DNA of 50,261 nucleotides. Origin: Deltaproteobacteria bacterium (GTDB lineage Bacteria > Desulfobacterota > Dissulfuribacteria > Dissulfuribacterales > QOAL01). Shown here piece by piece: positions 16,887 to 25,749 of this stretch. The stretch lies in assembly GCA_024275145.1 (NCBI GenBank), contig JAJRZR010000070.1, positions 1-50,261 of the forward strand. The letters run 5' to 3'. The stretch's first letter is position 1. Every line of letters starts with the position of its first letter. Position numbers and translations under genes: made by a program. The notes beneath the pieces are model-generated. The model saw only the letters and a program-made list of their open reading frames with translations, made no database searches and was not told where the DNA came from.

Positions 16887-18173
16887 ATGGCGGTTAACTC
16901 AATTGCTGTTATAGGGCTGGGATATGTTGGGCTACCATTGGCAGTGGCCTTTGGGAAAAAACTCGACACCGTTGGCTTCGATATATCCAGCGATAAAATC
17001 AGGCATTACCAGAAGGGCATAGACCCAACCGGAGAGGTTCCAAGTGAAGACTTCAAGGCCTCAGTCCACCTGTCCTTTTCAAACGATCCATCTGTCATCA
17101 GGCAGGCAGAGATGGTGATAGTGGCTGTACCCACCCCGATCAATGCCAGCCATCTTCCGGACCTCCGGCATATAATTTCATCCTCGGAGACGGTGGGAAG
17201 GAATCTCGCCAAGGGGGCCACCGTGGTCTACGAATCCACTGTATATCCAGGTGTTACTGAAGACGTGTGTGTCCCCATACTGGAAAGGGAATCCGGGCTC
17301 AAATGTGGAAGGGATTTCAAGATCGGATACTCACCTGAACGTATCAATCCTGGTGACAAGGAGCACACCCTGTCAAAGATAGTAAAGGTTGTTGCCGGCC
17401 AGGATGATGAGACTCTGAAAAGGATAGCAGCCACCTATGAAATGATCGTGGATGCAGGGGTGTACAGGGCAGAGAGCATCCGGGTTGCCGAAGCGGCCAA
17501 GGTGATCGAGAATACCCAGCGGGACCTCAATATTGCGCTGATGAACGAGCTGGCCATAATCTTCAACCGCCTTGGAATCGATACCCAGTCGGTACTGGAT
17601 GCCGCCAGTACCAAATGGAACTTCCTCCCGTTCCGACCGGGGCTCGTGGGAGGACATTGCATAGGCGTGGATCCTTATTATCTTACATATTGTGCACAGC
17701 AGGTAAACTACAGGCCGGAGGTCATCCTGGCTGGAAGGCGTATAAATGACTCCATGGGGGAATACGTGGCACAACGCACGGTAAAGGAATTGATCCATGC
17801 CGGCGTAAGGGTACAGGGTGCAAGGGTCGTGATCCTTGGACTTACCTTCAAAGAAAACTGCCCTGATATCCGAAATACCAAGGTCATGGATATCATTAGG
17901 GAGCTTAGGGAATATGGCATTGAACCGCTGGTTCACGATCCTGCTGCCGACCCCGAGGAAGCCAGGGATGTCTACGGCATCAGGCTGCTAAAGGAACTGC
18001 CAGGCAGCACGGATGGAGTGATCATCGCCGTTGCCCATGACACTTACCGAGATGCCGGGCCAAGAATGATCAAGGACATATTGACACCGGATCGGTCTGT
18101 AGTGATAGATGTAAAGGGACTCTTTGGCAAAGAGGATTTTACCGGAAGCAACGTTAGATACTGGAGGCTGTAG
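16887..18173 (+). CDS. UDP-N-acetylhexosamine 6-dehydrogenase (TviB/WbpO-like)
   Basis: A 428-residue nucleotide-sugar dehydrogenase that oxidises C6 of a UDP-sugar to the acid with two NAD. It has the N-terminal NAD loop VIGLGYVGLPLA, a PTPI segment near residue 76, the YESTVYPGVTE segment, and the catalytic Cys258 in GGHCIGVDPYYLTY. The sequence fits the UDP-GalNAc/UDP-GlcNAc group (TviB, WbpO) better than UDP-glucose dehydrogenases. The product feeds surface polysaccharide synthesis. The AGGGGAG site supports the ATG. No other polysaccharide genes are in view, and amrA follows after 88 bases. Confidence 0.9.
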   Translation: MAVNSIAVIGLGYVGLPLAVAFGKKLDTVGFDISSDKIRHYQKGIDPTGEVPSEDFKASVHLSFSNDPSVIRQAEMVIVAVPTPINASHLPDLRHIISSSETVGRNLAKGATVVYESTVYPGVTEDVCVPILERESGLKCGRDFKIGYSPERINPGDKEHTLSKIVKVVAGQDDETLKRIAATYEMIVDAGVYRAESIRVAEAAKVIENTQRDLNIALMNELAIIFNRLGIDTQSVLDAASTKWNFLPFRPGLVGGHCIGVDPYYLTYCAQQVNYRPEVILAGRRINDSMGEYVAQRTVKELIHAGVRVQGARVVILGLTFKENCPDIRNTKVMDIIRELREYGIEPLVHDPAADPEEARDVYGIRLLKELPGSTDGVIIAVAHDTYRDAGPRMIKDILTPDRSVVIDVKGLFGKEDFTGSNVRYWRL

Positions 18174-18261
18174 GAAGGCCTATAGGTGGCGGACTGACAC
18201 ATTTTAAAGGGGGCTTGGCCGCAATTGTGGGGGAAGACCCATAGATCAGGAGGTTCCTGGA

Positions 18262-18846
18262 ATGACATCATCACATCTTTCCCAAAAGGACCGTATAACC
18301 CTTCTCAAGATCGCAAGGGAGGCAATCAAGGCACAGCTTACCGGTGAAGCCATTAAACTTCCAATGGTCACGAGCCCTGGCCTACTTGAACACCGTGGCG
18401 CCTTCGTCACACTTCATGAGCATGGGCAACTCAGGGGATGTATCGGGAATTTCGTTGCCCAGAAGCCCCTGTACGAAGTAGTGGCAGACATGGCTGTATC
18501 AGCGGCATTCAACGACCCAAGATTTCCACCCCTTGCCCCTCACGAATTCGATAAAATAGATATAGAGATCTCGGCCCTAACCCCTCTGAAGCAGATATAC
18601 GATATCAACGAAATACAGGTGGGAACCCATGGAATATACATCATAAGGGGACCGTATCACGGGGTATTGCTGCCACAGGTGGCCACTGAATATGGCTGGG
18701 ACCGTTTGACCTTCCTTGACCAGACGTGTATGAAGGCTGGATTATCTCCTGGATGTTGGAAGACACCAGATGCACAGATATTTATCTTCAGCGCCGAGAT
18801 ATTTGGTGAAAGATCGGAAGGTCTTGCACAAAACGACAGGGGTTAG
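18262..18846 (+). CDS. amrA: AMMECR1-domain protein, AmmeMemoRadiSam protein A
   Basis: A 194-residue AMMECR1-family protein. The hallmark segment LRGCIGNF is at about residue 53, followed by SAAFNDPRFPPL, the family's conserved DPRF stretch, and GVLLPQVATEYGWDR in the C-terminal half. Family members occur with a radical SAM enzyme (AmrS) and a Memo-like protein (AmrB), but neither is next to it here. The exact reaction is unknown. AGGAGG precedes the ATG. Its TAG stop (18844-18846) overlaps the TAA stop of the convergent coaD gene. Confidence 0.9.
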   Translation: MTSSHLSQKDRITLLKIAREAIKAQLTGEAIKLPMVTSPGLLEHRGAFVTLHEHGQLRGCIGNFVAQKPLYEVVADMAVSAAFNDPRFPPLAPHEFDKIDIEISALTPLKQIYDINEIQVGTHGIYIIRGPYHGVLLPQVATEYGWDRLTFLDQTCMKAGLSPGCWKTPDAQIFIFSAEIFGERSEGLAQNDRG

Positions 18847-19367
18847 ACAGGATTTCTGGACCCGTTCAGCCCGGCGGAATGCCTGTATTTTTCCCGCATT
18901 CGTTGCTCCACGACAGGTGGAACCAATCCCTCCAGGCTGCCTCCGAACTGTGCAGCCTCTTTCACTATGGTAGAACTTATATAGATCCACCTGAAACCTG
19001 TCATCAAGAATACGGTCTCTATGCCCCGGTCGAGTTTCCTGTTCATAAGCGCACGCTGCAATTCATATTCGAAGTCCGATACGGCCCTCAAGCCCCTGAG
19101 TATTGCCCCTGCCCCCTTGGACCTTGCAAAGTCGACCAGGAGTCCATCGAACTTGGCAACCTCTACCCGGTGATCGATACATGCCGTCTCCTTTATCATC
19201 TCCAGGCGCTCTTCCAGGGTAAAAAGGGGCATCTTGCTGGGATTCTTGCCTACCGCCACTATCACCTTGTCAAACAACCGCAACCCACGCTTTATGAGGT
19301 CCAGATGCCCGTTGGTTACAGGATCAAACGTACCTGGATAAACTGCTATCCTTAGATGGCTATCCAC
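18843..19367 (-). CDS. coaD: Pantetheine-phosphate adenylyltransferase CoaD
   Basis: CoaD joins 4'-phosphopantetheine and ATP to dephospho-CoA, the fourth step of CoA synthesis. The protein has YPGTFDPVTNGHLDL with the nucleotidyltransferase TxxH-type motif, ILRGLRAVSDFEYE, and ISSTIVKE near the end. Start set at GTG 19367: AGGAGG lies 11 bases upstream, and the GTG follows the rsmD stop by one base. This gives 174 residues, slightly longer than usual, with a short N-terminal extension and a loose C-terminal tail. rsmD-coaD is a common bacterial pair. Confidence 0.92.
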   Translation of the reverse strand: MDSHLRIAVYPGTFDPVTNGHLDLIKRGLRLFDKVIVAVGKNPSKMPLFTLEERLEMIKETACIDHRVEVAKFDGLLVDFARSKGAGAILRGLRAVSDFEYELQRALMNRKLDRGIETVFLMTGFRWIYISSTIVKEAAQFGGSLEGLVPPVVEQRMREKYRHSAGLNGSRNPV

Positions 19368-19368
19368 C

Positions 19369-19974
19369 CTATTGAACGCCCTCCTGTGCCCTGTGCCCAC
19401 GATATAGACGAATCATCGTCTGCCCGTATACCCTCTTATCGATGACTTCCAGGCAGATACCCTTTCTTTCTATTCCTCCAGGAAGCCCCTCCGATTTAAA
19501 GGCCTCGATGGCCATTATGCCTCCGTCGGCAAGGGTACCTGTATCCGCCACTAACCTGAGAACCTTTGCCGACAGGCCTGTTGAATAGGGTGGATCAGCA
19601 AATATTAACCTGTATGGGCCACCCAGGCTGGAAAGCCGTTTTGCAAACCCTCTGGAGTCGATCCTTGCCCGCACTAGCCTGGCCTTTTGCCCTGACATGC
19701 CAAAGGCAGAAAGATTCACTGCTATGGTATCCAATGACCTCTGGTCCGAATCGATAAAGGTTACATGCCTTGCGCCCCTGGACAATGCCTCAAGACCCAA
19801 TGAGCCAGAACCGGCAAACAGATCAAGAACGGAGAACACAGTCCAATCCTGGCCCAGGTGGTTAGACAGGATCTGAAACAGGGCCTCCCTGACCTTATCG
19901 GATGTGGGCCGTACCGTCCTCGTCCTGGGATGTTTTAAGGTCCTTCCCCTGAAGCGGCCCCCGGTTATCCTCAT
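19369..19974 (-). CDS. rsmD: 16S rRNA m2G966 methyltransferase RsmD
   Basis: A SAM-dependent methyltransferase of about 201 residues that modifies the N2 of G966 in 16S rRNA. Visible are the N-terminal MRITGGRFRGR, the VRPTSDKVREALF segment, the SAM-binding DLFAGSGSLGLEALSRG and the catalytic DPPY. The ATG at 19974 overlaps the stop of the aldolase gene as TGATG, so the two are translationally coupled. An in-frame TTG one codon earlier is less likely. Confidence 0.92.
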   Translation of the reverse strand: MRITGGRFRGRTLKHPRTRTVRPTSDKVREALFQILSNHLGQDWTVFSVLDLFAGSGSLGLEALSRGARHVTFIDSDQRSLDTIAVNLSAFGMSGQKARLVRARIDSRGFAKRLSSLGGPYRLIFADPPYSTGLSAKVLRLVADTGTLADGGIMAIEAFKSEGLPGGIERKGICLEVIDKRVYGQTMIRLYRGHRAQEGVQ

Positions 19975-21269
19975 CAATCATCAAAATCGCCATGAGGCCC
20001 CTTATCGGATTCAATGAGGGATGCCTTCTCCCGTATCCTTTCAGGGGTCCAGTCGTTGATCTCCTCAATTTTCCCTCCCTTGGGCCCCAGGTCATAGGAG
20101 CCTGCCTTGAGTATGATATCCATCGCCAATGGTGCAGTGTCCTTCGCGTTGAAGACATTCACGAGAAGAGCATAGACAAACTCTTCCACACCCCTTGCCA
20201 TACGTTCCCTGATCTGCCTTGGCTGTCCCATGATCTTATTCTCAAAGGGAAGATTCAGCTTCTTGTAGTTCCCGCCCTTGAGTCCATGGGCCTTGGCGTA
20301 TTCAGTCATCTCGGTCCACAATTCCCCAGTGACCCCCTGATCCTCTATTTTGATGAACTCGCCGTTATCATCCATTACGGCATTACCAAACTCATCTACC
20401 TTTACACCCCATGAAATCATCTGAAGGGCCGTTGCCACATTCGCCTTGGTGGTCCGGGTCTTCTCGGCAATAGCGCGCAACCGCTCGGAATTATTGCCGG
20501 AGGTACCATGTTGTGCCCCTGAGACCTTGTAGGGCCTAAGGGCCTCGTGAATCTCTGCGGTCAGATCTACCTGTATACCCTGGCTGCTTTTTTCAATGCC
20601 GTGGGTCGTACCATTGTTGAGTGCAATCCAGTCAGGGAATATCCCGTGTGCATTGAGCCCCTTTATGAGGAAAAGGGCCTCCTCAACAGTAGAAAGCCCT
20701 TCCTTCCCCTTGATCTCCCCTACCTCTGTCTCATATCCTGCCCATTCAGGTATCAAGGGGAAGAGCTCTATGTTTGCAAGGAGATTTTTGTCATCCGGAA
20801 GGTGCGAGGCATCTATGGCAATTGAGGTCATGCCTGCATCAAATATCGTAGGTATTTCAACCTTTGCAGGGCCTATGTCGGATTCCTTTTTTATTCCATA
20901 ATGATCCGCATGTATGGCTACAGGTACCGTTATGCCCAACTCGTTTGCAACCGCATCTACCTGCCGGGCAAGATTCCAGTAGTTGGTTGCACAATAGGCA
21001 TTGGCACCGCCTTCAGAACGGGCAATTTCAATAATTACAGCCGCATTGGCACGCTGGGCAGCCGCAAGCACGCCCCTAACTATAATGTGATTCCTCGCAT
21101 TGGCAGCGATTGTCATGGACCTTCCCTTGGCCAGCATGGCCCTGTCGATTACCTTGCCGCTTACGATCAAGGCCTTGGAATTGGGAAAAAGCCGCTTTAT
21201 GTTAGGGGGACGACCGATTTCGATGGCCTTTAGAAAATCGTCCGAATAGTTGAACTTCTTTGCTGACAT
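19974..21269 (-). CDS. Class II (zinc) fructose-bisphosphate aldolase-like protein
   Basis: About 431 residues from ATG 21269, backed by GGAGGTG just upstream. The zinc-aldolase signature can be followed: AAQRANAAVIIEIARSEGG, AIHADHYG (active Asp and metal His), NNGTTHG and SGAQHGTSG (metal His with phosphate loop). It is longer than the typical 300-360 residue class II enzyme, with a distinct C-terminal third including a tract ending MARGVEEFVYALL. It likely splits or forms fructose 1,6-bisphosphate, though a related ketose-bisphosphate cannot be excluded. It sits between asd and rsmD in the minus-strand series, with a 279-base spacer before it. Confidence 0.85.
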   Translation of the reverse strand: MSAKKFNYSDDFLKAIEIGRPPNIKRLFPNSKALIVSGKVIDRAMLAKGRSMTIAANARNHIIVRGVLAAAQRANAAVIIEIARSEGGANAYCATNYWNLARQVDAVANELGITVPVAIHADHYGIKKESDIGPAKVEIPTIFDAGMTSIAIDASHLPDDKNLLANIELFPLIPEWAGYETEVGEIKGKEGLSTVEEALFLIKGLNAHGIFPDWIALNNGTTHGIEKSSQGIQVDLTAEIHEALRPYKVSGAQHGTSGNNSERLRAIAEKTRTTKANVATALQMISWGVKVDEFGNAVMDDNGEFIKIEDQGVTGELWTEMTEYAKAHGLKGGNYKKLNLPFENKIMGQPRQIRERMARGVEEFVYALLVNVFNAKDTAPLAMDIILKAGSYDLGPKGGKIEEINDWTPERIREKASLIESDKGPHGDFDD

Positions 21270-21548
21270 GGCCACACCTCCAAAAAAGCCTTCGGGAGAT
21301 TCCTGAGAGACCATATTTGTCACTGGCCTGGCTACGTGCCGCCATGGTCGATATGGACATACATTACTGTAGCGCCTCCGTGGGAATTTCCCTATGTGAA
21401 CACCTTATCCAATATCTTCGGCCCCATGCTCCGAAGCCGCGCCACGGAACACGAAAACACAGCCCATTCCTGGACTGCCTTTCCATGGTAATATGATTTT
21501 TGGACACCCTGACAATTCCTGGCCGACCTGCCTGTGCCAAAACCCGTA

Positions 21549-22607
21549 TCACATGAAATCCCTTATGAGCACCTCGGCTATCTGCACTGCGTTGGTCGCC
21601 GCACCCTTCCTGATATTGTCGGCGACCACCCATATGTCGAGACCATTTTCCTGGGATATATCCTCGCGTATGCGACCTACCAATGTAAAATCCTGACCTT
21701 CAGCATCAAGAGCCAGCGGGTATACGTTATTCAAAGGATCATCTACCACCTTGACCCCTGGGGCGGCCGAGAGAAGTTCCCTGGCCTTCTCCGCGCTGAC
21801 AGGCCGCTTGAACCTTATATTGATCGCCTCCGAATGGCTGAAAAAGACAGGAACCCGCACAGCGGTAGCAGAAACCAGGATGCTGTCATCCTCCAGTATC
21901 TTCCTGGTCTCGTTTACCATCTTCATTTCCTCTTTTGTGTAACCATTGGAATTGAACCTATCAATATGGGGTAGACAATTAAACGCGATCTGATGGGGAT
22001 ATGCGTTGAACTCGTACCTGCCTACATAGCCCATAGGTTCATCGCGGCGGCCTTCTTCCCTGCGTCTGGCCCACTGCCTGACCTGCCTTTCCAGCTCATC
22101 GATAGCCTTCTGCCCCGTGCCTGAAACCGCCTGGTAGGTAGACACCACTATGCGCTCGATGCCGGCAAAGTCGTAAAGGGGTTTCAAGGCGACTACCATT
22201 TGTATAGTGGAACAATTAGGATTGGCAATGATACCCTTCGCCTTATAACCTGCAATGGCCCCTGGATTCACTTCCGGAACGACCAGGGGGACATCGGGAT
22301 CCATCCTCCATGCACTGGAATTGTCTATTACAACCGCACCTGCCCTGGCGGCAGATGGGGCGAACATGATGCTTCTGTCTCCTCCTGCTGAAAACAGGGC
22401 TATGTCTATTCCCTCGAAGGAACCATGGTCCAACTTGTGAACGGTGACAGGCTCACCCCTAAAGGAGAGAACCTTGCCCTCGGAACGTTCAGAGGCAAGA
22501 AAACGGACCTCCCCTACCGGGAAATCCCTTTCTTCCAGCACTCTGATCATTGTCTTGCCAACCGCCCCGGTAGCCCCTGCAACGGCAACATTGTATTTCC
22601 TTGGCAT
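21549..22607 (-). CDS. asd: Aspartate-semialdehyde dehydrogenase
   Basis: A 352-residue enzyme that reduces aspartyl phosphate to aspartate semialdehyde, the branch point to lysine/diaminopimelate, threonine and methionine. It has VAVAGATGAVGKTM for NADP, SAGGDRS, the nucleophile Cys132 in NPNCSTIQ, and YEFNAYPHQIAFN with RVPVFFSHSE further on. It follows leuB by about 20 bases, so it is in the leucine operon, as in several Desulfobacterota. Threonine from this branch also feeds isoleucine synthesis. Confidence 0.94.
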   Translation of the reverse strand: MPRKYNVAVAGATGAVGKTMIRVLEERDFPVGEVRFLASERSEGKVLSFRGEPVTVHKLDHGSFEGIDIALFSAGGDRSIMFAPSAARAGAVVIDNSSAWRMDPDVPLVVPEVNPGAIAGYKAKGIIANPNCSTIQMVVALKPLYDFAGIERIVVSTYQAVSGTGQKAIDELERQVRQWARRREEGRRDEPMGYVGRYEFNAYPHQIAFNCLPHIDRFNSNGYTKEEMKMVNETRKILEDDSILVSATAVRVPVFFSHSEAINIRFKRPVSAEKARELLSAAPGVKVVDDPLNNVYPLALDAEGQDFTLVGRIREDISQENGLDIWVVADNIRKGAATNAVQIAEVLIRDFM

Positions 22608-22626
22608 GATGAGAAGTGCCCTCCTG

Positions 22627-23688
22627 CTAACCCCTTACATAACCTGCTACCAGATCCCCTACCTCAGTAGTGGAATATCCCATCTTTCCTGCCGAGAGGC
22701 TCTTTAGATCCTTGCTGACCGCACGTTTTACCGCATCTTCAACCGCCTTTGCCGCCTCTGTTTCACCCAGGTGATCCAGCATCATCTGCCCAGCACAGAT
22801 GGCGGCCATGGGATTTATGACATTCTTGCCCGTATACTTCGGGGCCGAGCCGCCTATGGGTTCAAACATGGAAACACCTTCAGGATTGATGTTGCCGCCG
22901 GCAGCGATCCCCATGCCTCCTTGTATCATGGCCCCAAGATCGGTAATGATATCCCCGAACATGTTGTCTGTGACGATCACGTCGAACCACTCCGGATTTT
23001 TCACCATCCACATGCAGGTGGCATCCACGTGTGCATATTCGGTTTTGATATCAGGGTATTCCTTGGCAACCTCATGGAACGTCCTCTCCCATAGTCCAAA
23101 GGCATAGGTAAGCACATTAGTCTTGCCGCAGAGAGTAAGGGTCTTTTTCTTATTACGGCGCCGACAATATTCGAACGCATACCGGATACACCTTTCGACA
23201 CCCTTCCTGGTATTTATCGATTCCTGCACCGCCACTTCATCAGCGGTCCCCTCCTTCAAAATGCCGCCTGCGCCGGCATAGAGGCCCTCTGTATTTTCCC
23301 TGACGACCACGAAATCTATATCCTCCGGCCCCTTATCCTTTAACGGTGTATCCACACCCGGATACAAGACAACAGGCCTTAGATTAATGTATTGATCCAG
23401 GGCAAACCTCAAGGCCAAGAGAATGCCCTTTTCCAGTATGCCCGGCCTTACGTCCGGATGTCCAATAGCCCCCAGATATATTGCCTTATATTGCTTGAGC
23501 TCCTCTGCCGCACCCTCAGGAAGAACCTCACCGGTACGCAGATACCTTTCTCCACCATAGTCGTACCAGGTCATGTCCAACCCGAAACCATACTTGGAAG
23601 CGGCTGCCTCCAGGACCTTGACCCCTTCGGCAATGACCTCCGGCCCTGTCCCGTCCCCTGGGATAACTGCAATCTTATATCTATTCAT
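22627..23688 (-). CDS. leuB: 3-Isopropylmalate dehydrogenase LeuB
   Basis: A 353-residue member of the isocitrate/isopropylmalate dehydrogenase family, oxidising and decarboxylating 3-isopropylmalate in leucine synthesis. It shows IAVIPGDGTGPEV, VVVRENTEGLYAG, VIVTDNMFGDIITDL with the metal-binding Asp residues, and EPIGGSAPKYTGKN near the nucleotide site. Sequence reading cannot fully exclude isocitrate or homoisocitrate specificity, but the leuCD context argues for LeuB. Start set at 23688 because GGGAGG lies upstream; the longer frame reads into the spacer. Confidence 0.92.
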   Translation of the reverse strand: MNRYKIAVIPGDGTGPEVIAEGVKVLEAAASKYGFGLDMTWYDYGGERYLRTGEVLPEGAAEELKQYKAIYLGAIGHPDVRPGILEKGILLALRFALDQYINLRPVVLYPGVDTPLKDKGPEDIDFVVVRENTEGLYAGAGGILKEGTADEVAVQESINTRKGVERCIRYAFEYCRRRNKKKTLTLCGKTNVLTYAFGLWERTFHEVAKEYPDIKTEYAHVDATCMWMVKNPEWFDVIVTDNMFGDIITDLGAMIQGGMGIAAGGNINPEGVSMFEPIGGSAPKYTGKNVINPMAAICAGQMMLDHLGETEAAKAVEDAVKRAVSKDLKSLSAGKMGYSTTEVGDLVAGYVRG

Positions 23689-23726
23689 GTTCAAAAAATC
23701 CTCCCTTTGATTTCCGTGATTCTGTC

Positions 23727-24233
23727 TCAACTGGTAGTGGCTGCCCTAGAGCGTTTCAGCACATGCGGAATCAATCCACCATCCGCGATGAGTTCCTGCA
23801 TAAAGGCAGGTATGGGCTGGGCATGAAAGGTCTTGCCGGTAGTAAGATCGTGGATCTCTCCGGTATCACCATTTACCTCGACCTCATGGCCCTGTTCAAG
23901 GGCGACGGCTGCTTCTTCGCATTCAAAGATGGGAAGCCCCATGTTGAAGGAGTTTCGGTAAAAGATCCTGGCAAAGCTCGGGGCAATGACACAACCTACT
24001 CCAGCGGCCTTCAAAGCAATTGGGGCATGTTCGCGGGAAGAACCACAGCCAAAGTTCTTGCCCGCAACTATTATGTCGCCAGGCTGCACCTTAATGGCAA
24101 ATTCAGGATCGGCATCCTCCATGCAGTGCTTTGCCAGTTCAGCGGGTTCCGAAGTATTAAGATACCTTGCAGGGATTATCACATCGGTATCGATATTTTT
24201 ACCAAACTTCCAGACCTTACCTCTTATATTCAT
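23727..24233 (-). CDS. leuD: 3-Isopropylmalate dehydratase small subunit LeuD
   Basis: The 168-residue swivel-domain subunit that works with LeuC to isomerise 2- to 3-isopropylmalate. It opens [19 protein letters not shown], then [14 protein letters not shown], and has [14 protein letters not shown], the substrate-binding core of the family. Length and style match the short LeuD/homoaconitase-type small subunits of archaea and many anaerobes. It lies 151 bases downstream of leuC and 38 before leuB. Confidence 0.93.
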   Translation of the reverse strand: MNIRGKVWKFGKNIDTDVIIPARYLNTSEPAELAKHCMEDADPEFAIKVQPGDIIVAGKNFGCGSSREHAPIALKAAGVGCVIAPSFARIFYRNSFNMGLPIFECEEAAVALEQGHEVEVNGDTGEIHDLTTGKTFHAQPIPAFMQELIADGGLIPHVLKRSRAATTS

Positions 24234-24384
24234 AAAAACCTCTTAAACTCCATATGGCTACGACTCTGGAGACGTCTTAGCGTAAAAATGAGACCGAAAA
24301 AACATGCCCTCGCAAAGAACCAAAAGGATACATCCCTTAAGTTCAGCAAGGCATTGGACAAAAGGGCAATTTTTATAAGGTCTC

Positions 24385-25650
24385 CTAAAGTTGATCAGGG
24401 GTACCAATATATCCGAGGACCGCGCTTGCCGCCGCAATGGCAGGATTGGCCAGGTAGACCTCGCTTTCAGGATGTCCCATGCGCCCGACAAAGTTCCTGT
24501 TCGTTGTTGCAAGCGCCCTCTCTCCCTTGGCAAGTATACCCATGTGCCCCCCAAGGCATGGCCCACAGGTAGGCGGACCGATGACGGCCCCTGCCTTCAG
24601 AAAGGTCTCGAGGTATCCCCTTTCAAGTGCCTCACAATAGACCGAGGGAGTGGTTGGCAGCACTATCAACCGGAGGCCTCTTGCCACCTTATGCCCTGAG
24701 ATCACCCTTGCAGCCAGCTCCAGGTCCTCAATCCTACCATTGGTACATGAACCTATCACAACCTGATTCAGCTCCACACGGCCCACTTGGGAAACAGGCC
24801 TTGTATTCTCCGGCAGGTGCGGAAAGGCTATCTGTGGCTCTATATCATTGCAATCATACTCGATCACCTTCTTATAATGTGCATCAGGATCACTTGTAAA
24901 GAAGGTATAGTCACGTTGCGCCCTGCCTTCCACATATTGCCGTGTGACATCATCGGGGTTTATAAGCCCAACCTTGCCACCTGCCTCTATGGCCATGTTG
25001 GACATGGTGAACCTGTCTGACATGCCCAGGGAATCTACCGCCGGGCCGGTAAATTCCATGGCCTGATACAAGGCCCCGTCCACACCAATATCCCCGATGG
25101 TATAGAGAATGAGGTCCTTGCCACCTACCCATGGCCTCAATTGCCCGTTGAACACGAACTTGATGGTCTCTGGCACCTTGAACCAGGTCTTCCCTGTCAT
25201 CATGGTGGCAGCAAGGTCTGTACTTCCAACTCCTGTGGCAAAGGCCCCCAAGGCACCATAGGTACAGGTATGACTGTCGGCCCCGATGACCACGTCACCA
25301 GGAATCACTATACCCTTTTCAGGCAAGAGAACGTGCTCCACCCCGGTCTCCCCACCATCATAGTGATGAACTATCCCGTGTTCCCTGGCAAACTCCCTAA
25401 GCATGAGTGCCTGCTCAGCACTCATTATATCCTTATTTGGCACGAAATGATCGGCGACAAGGGCAATCTTCCCCTTGTCAAAGACCGATTGCACCCCGGC
25501 CTTGCGAAAGGTCTTGATGGCAATCGGTGCCGTAATATCGTTACCAAGGGCAAGATCCACGGTTACCTCCACGAGCTGGCCAGGGCTCACCGAATCAAGG
25601 CCAGCGTGGGAGGCCAGGATCTTTTCCGCTATATTCATGGATTTGCTCAT
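24385..25650 (-). CDS. leuC: 3-Isopropylmalate dehydratase large subunit LeuC
   Basis: The 4Fe-4S aconitase-type subunit of isopropylmalate isomerase, 421 residues, the short form that pairs with short LeuD. Visible are IGADSHTCTYGALGAFATG, the cluster Cys in GSCTNGRIEDLE and the CGPCLGGHMG pair. The start at 25650 (MSKSMNIAEK) has GGAG nearby; an upstream in-frame ATG at 25686 lacks family-like sequence. It sits between leuA and leuD. The spacer to leuD is longer than others in the operon (151 bases) and I see no gene in it. Confidence 0.93.
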   Translation of the reverse strand: MSKSMNIAEKILASHAGLDSVSPGQLVEVTVDLALGNDITAPIAIKTFRKAGVQSVFDKGKIALVADHFVPNKDIMSAEQALMLREFAREHGIVHHYDGGETGVEHVLLPEKGIVIPGDVVIGADSHTCTYGALGAFATGVGSTDLAATMMTGKTWFKVPETIKFVFNGQLRPWVGGKDLILYTIGDIGVDGALYQAMEFTGPAVDSLGMSDRFTMSNMAIEAGGKVGLINPDDVTRQYVEGRAQRDYTFFTSDPDAHYKKVIEYDCNDIEPQIAFPHLPENTRPVSQVGRVELNQVVIGSCTNGRIEDLELAARVISGHKVARGLRLIVLPTTPSVYCEALERGYLETFLKAGAVIGPPTCGPCLGGHMGILAKGERALATTNRNFVGRMGHPESEVYLANPAIAAASAVLGYIGTPDQL

Positions 25651-25749
25651 CTTTTCACTCCAATCAAGGTATATATCATCTGCCATGCCCCCACCAGGGC
25701 CATGTTTTCATGCCTGGAACCTGTACAGGTTAAGGTAAAGCGTAAAAAT

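Noticed and set aside
21270-21548. Minus-strand frame across the asd-fba spacer as an extra gene
   Set aside because: It overlaps the end of asd and has no credible start site or family; the spacer is treated as non-coding.
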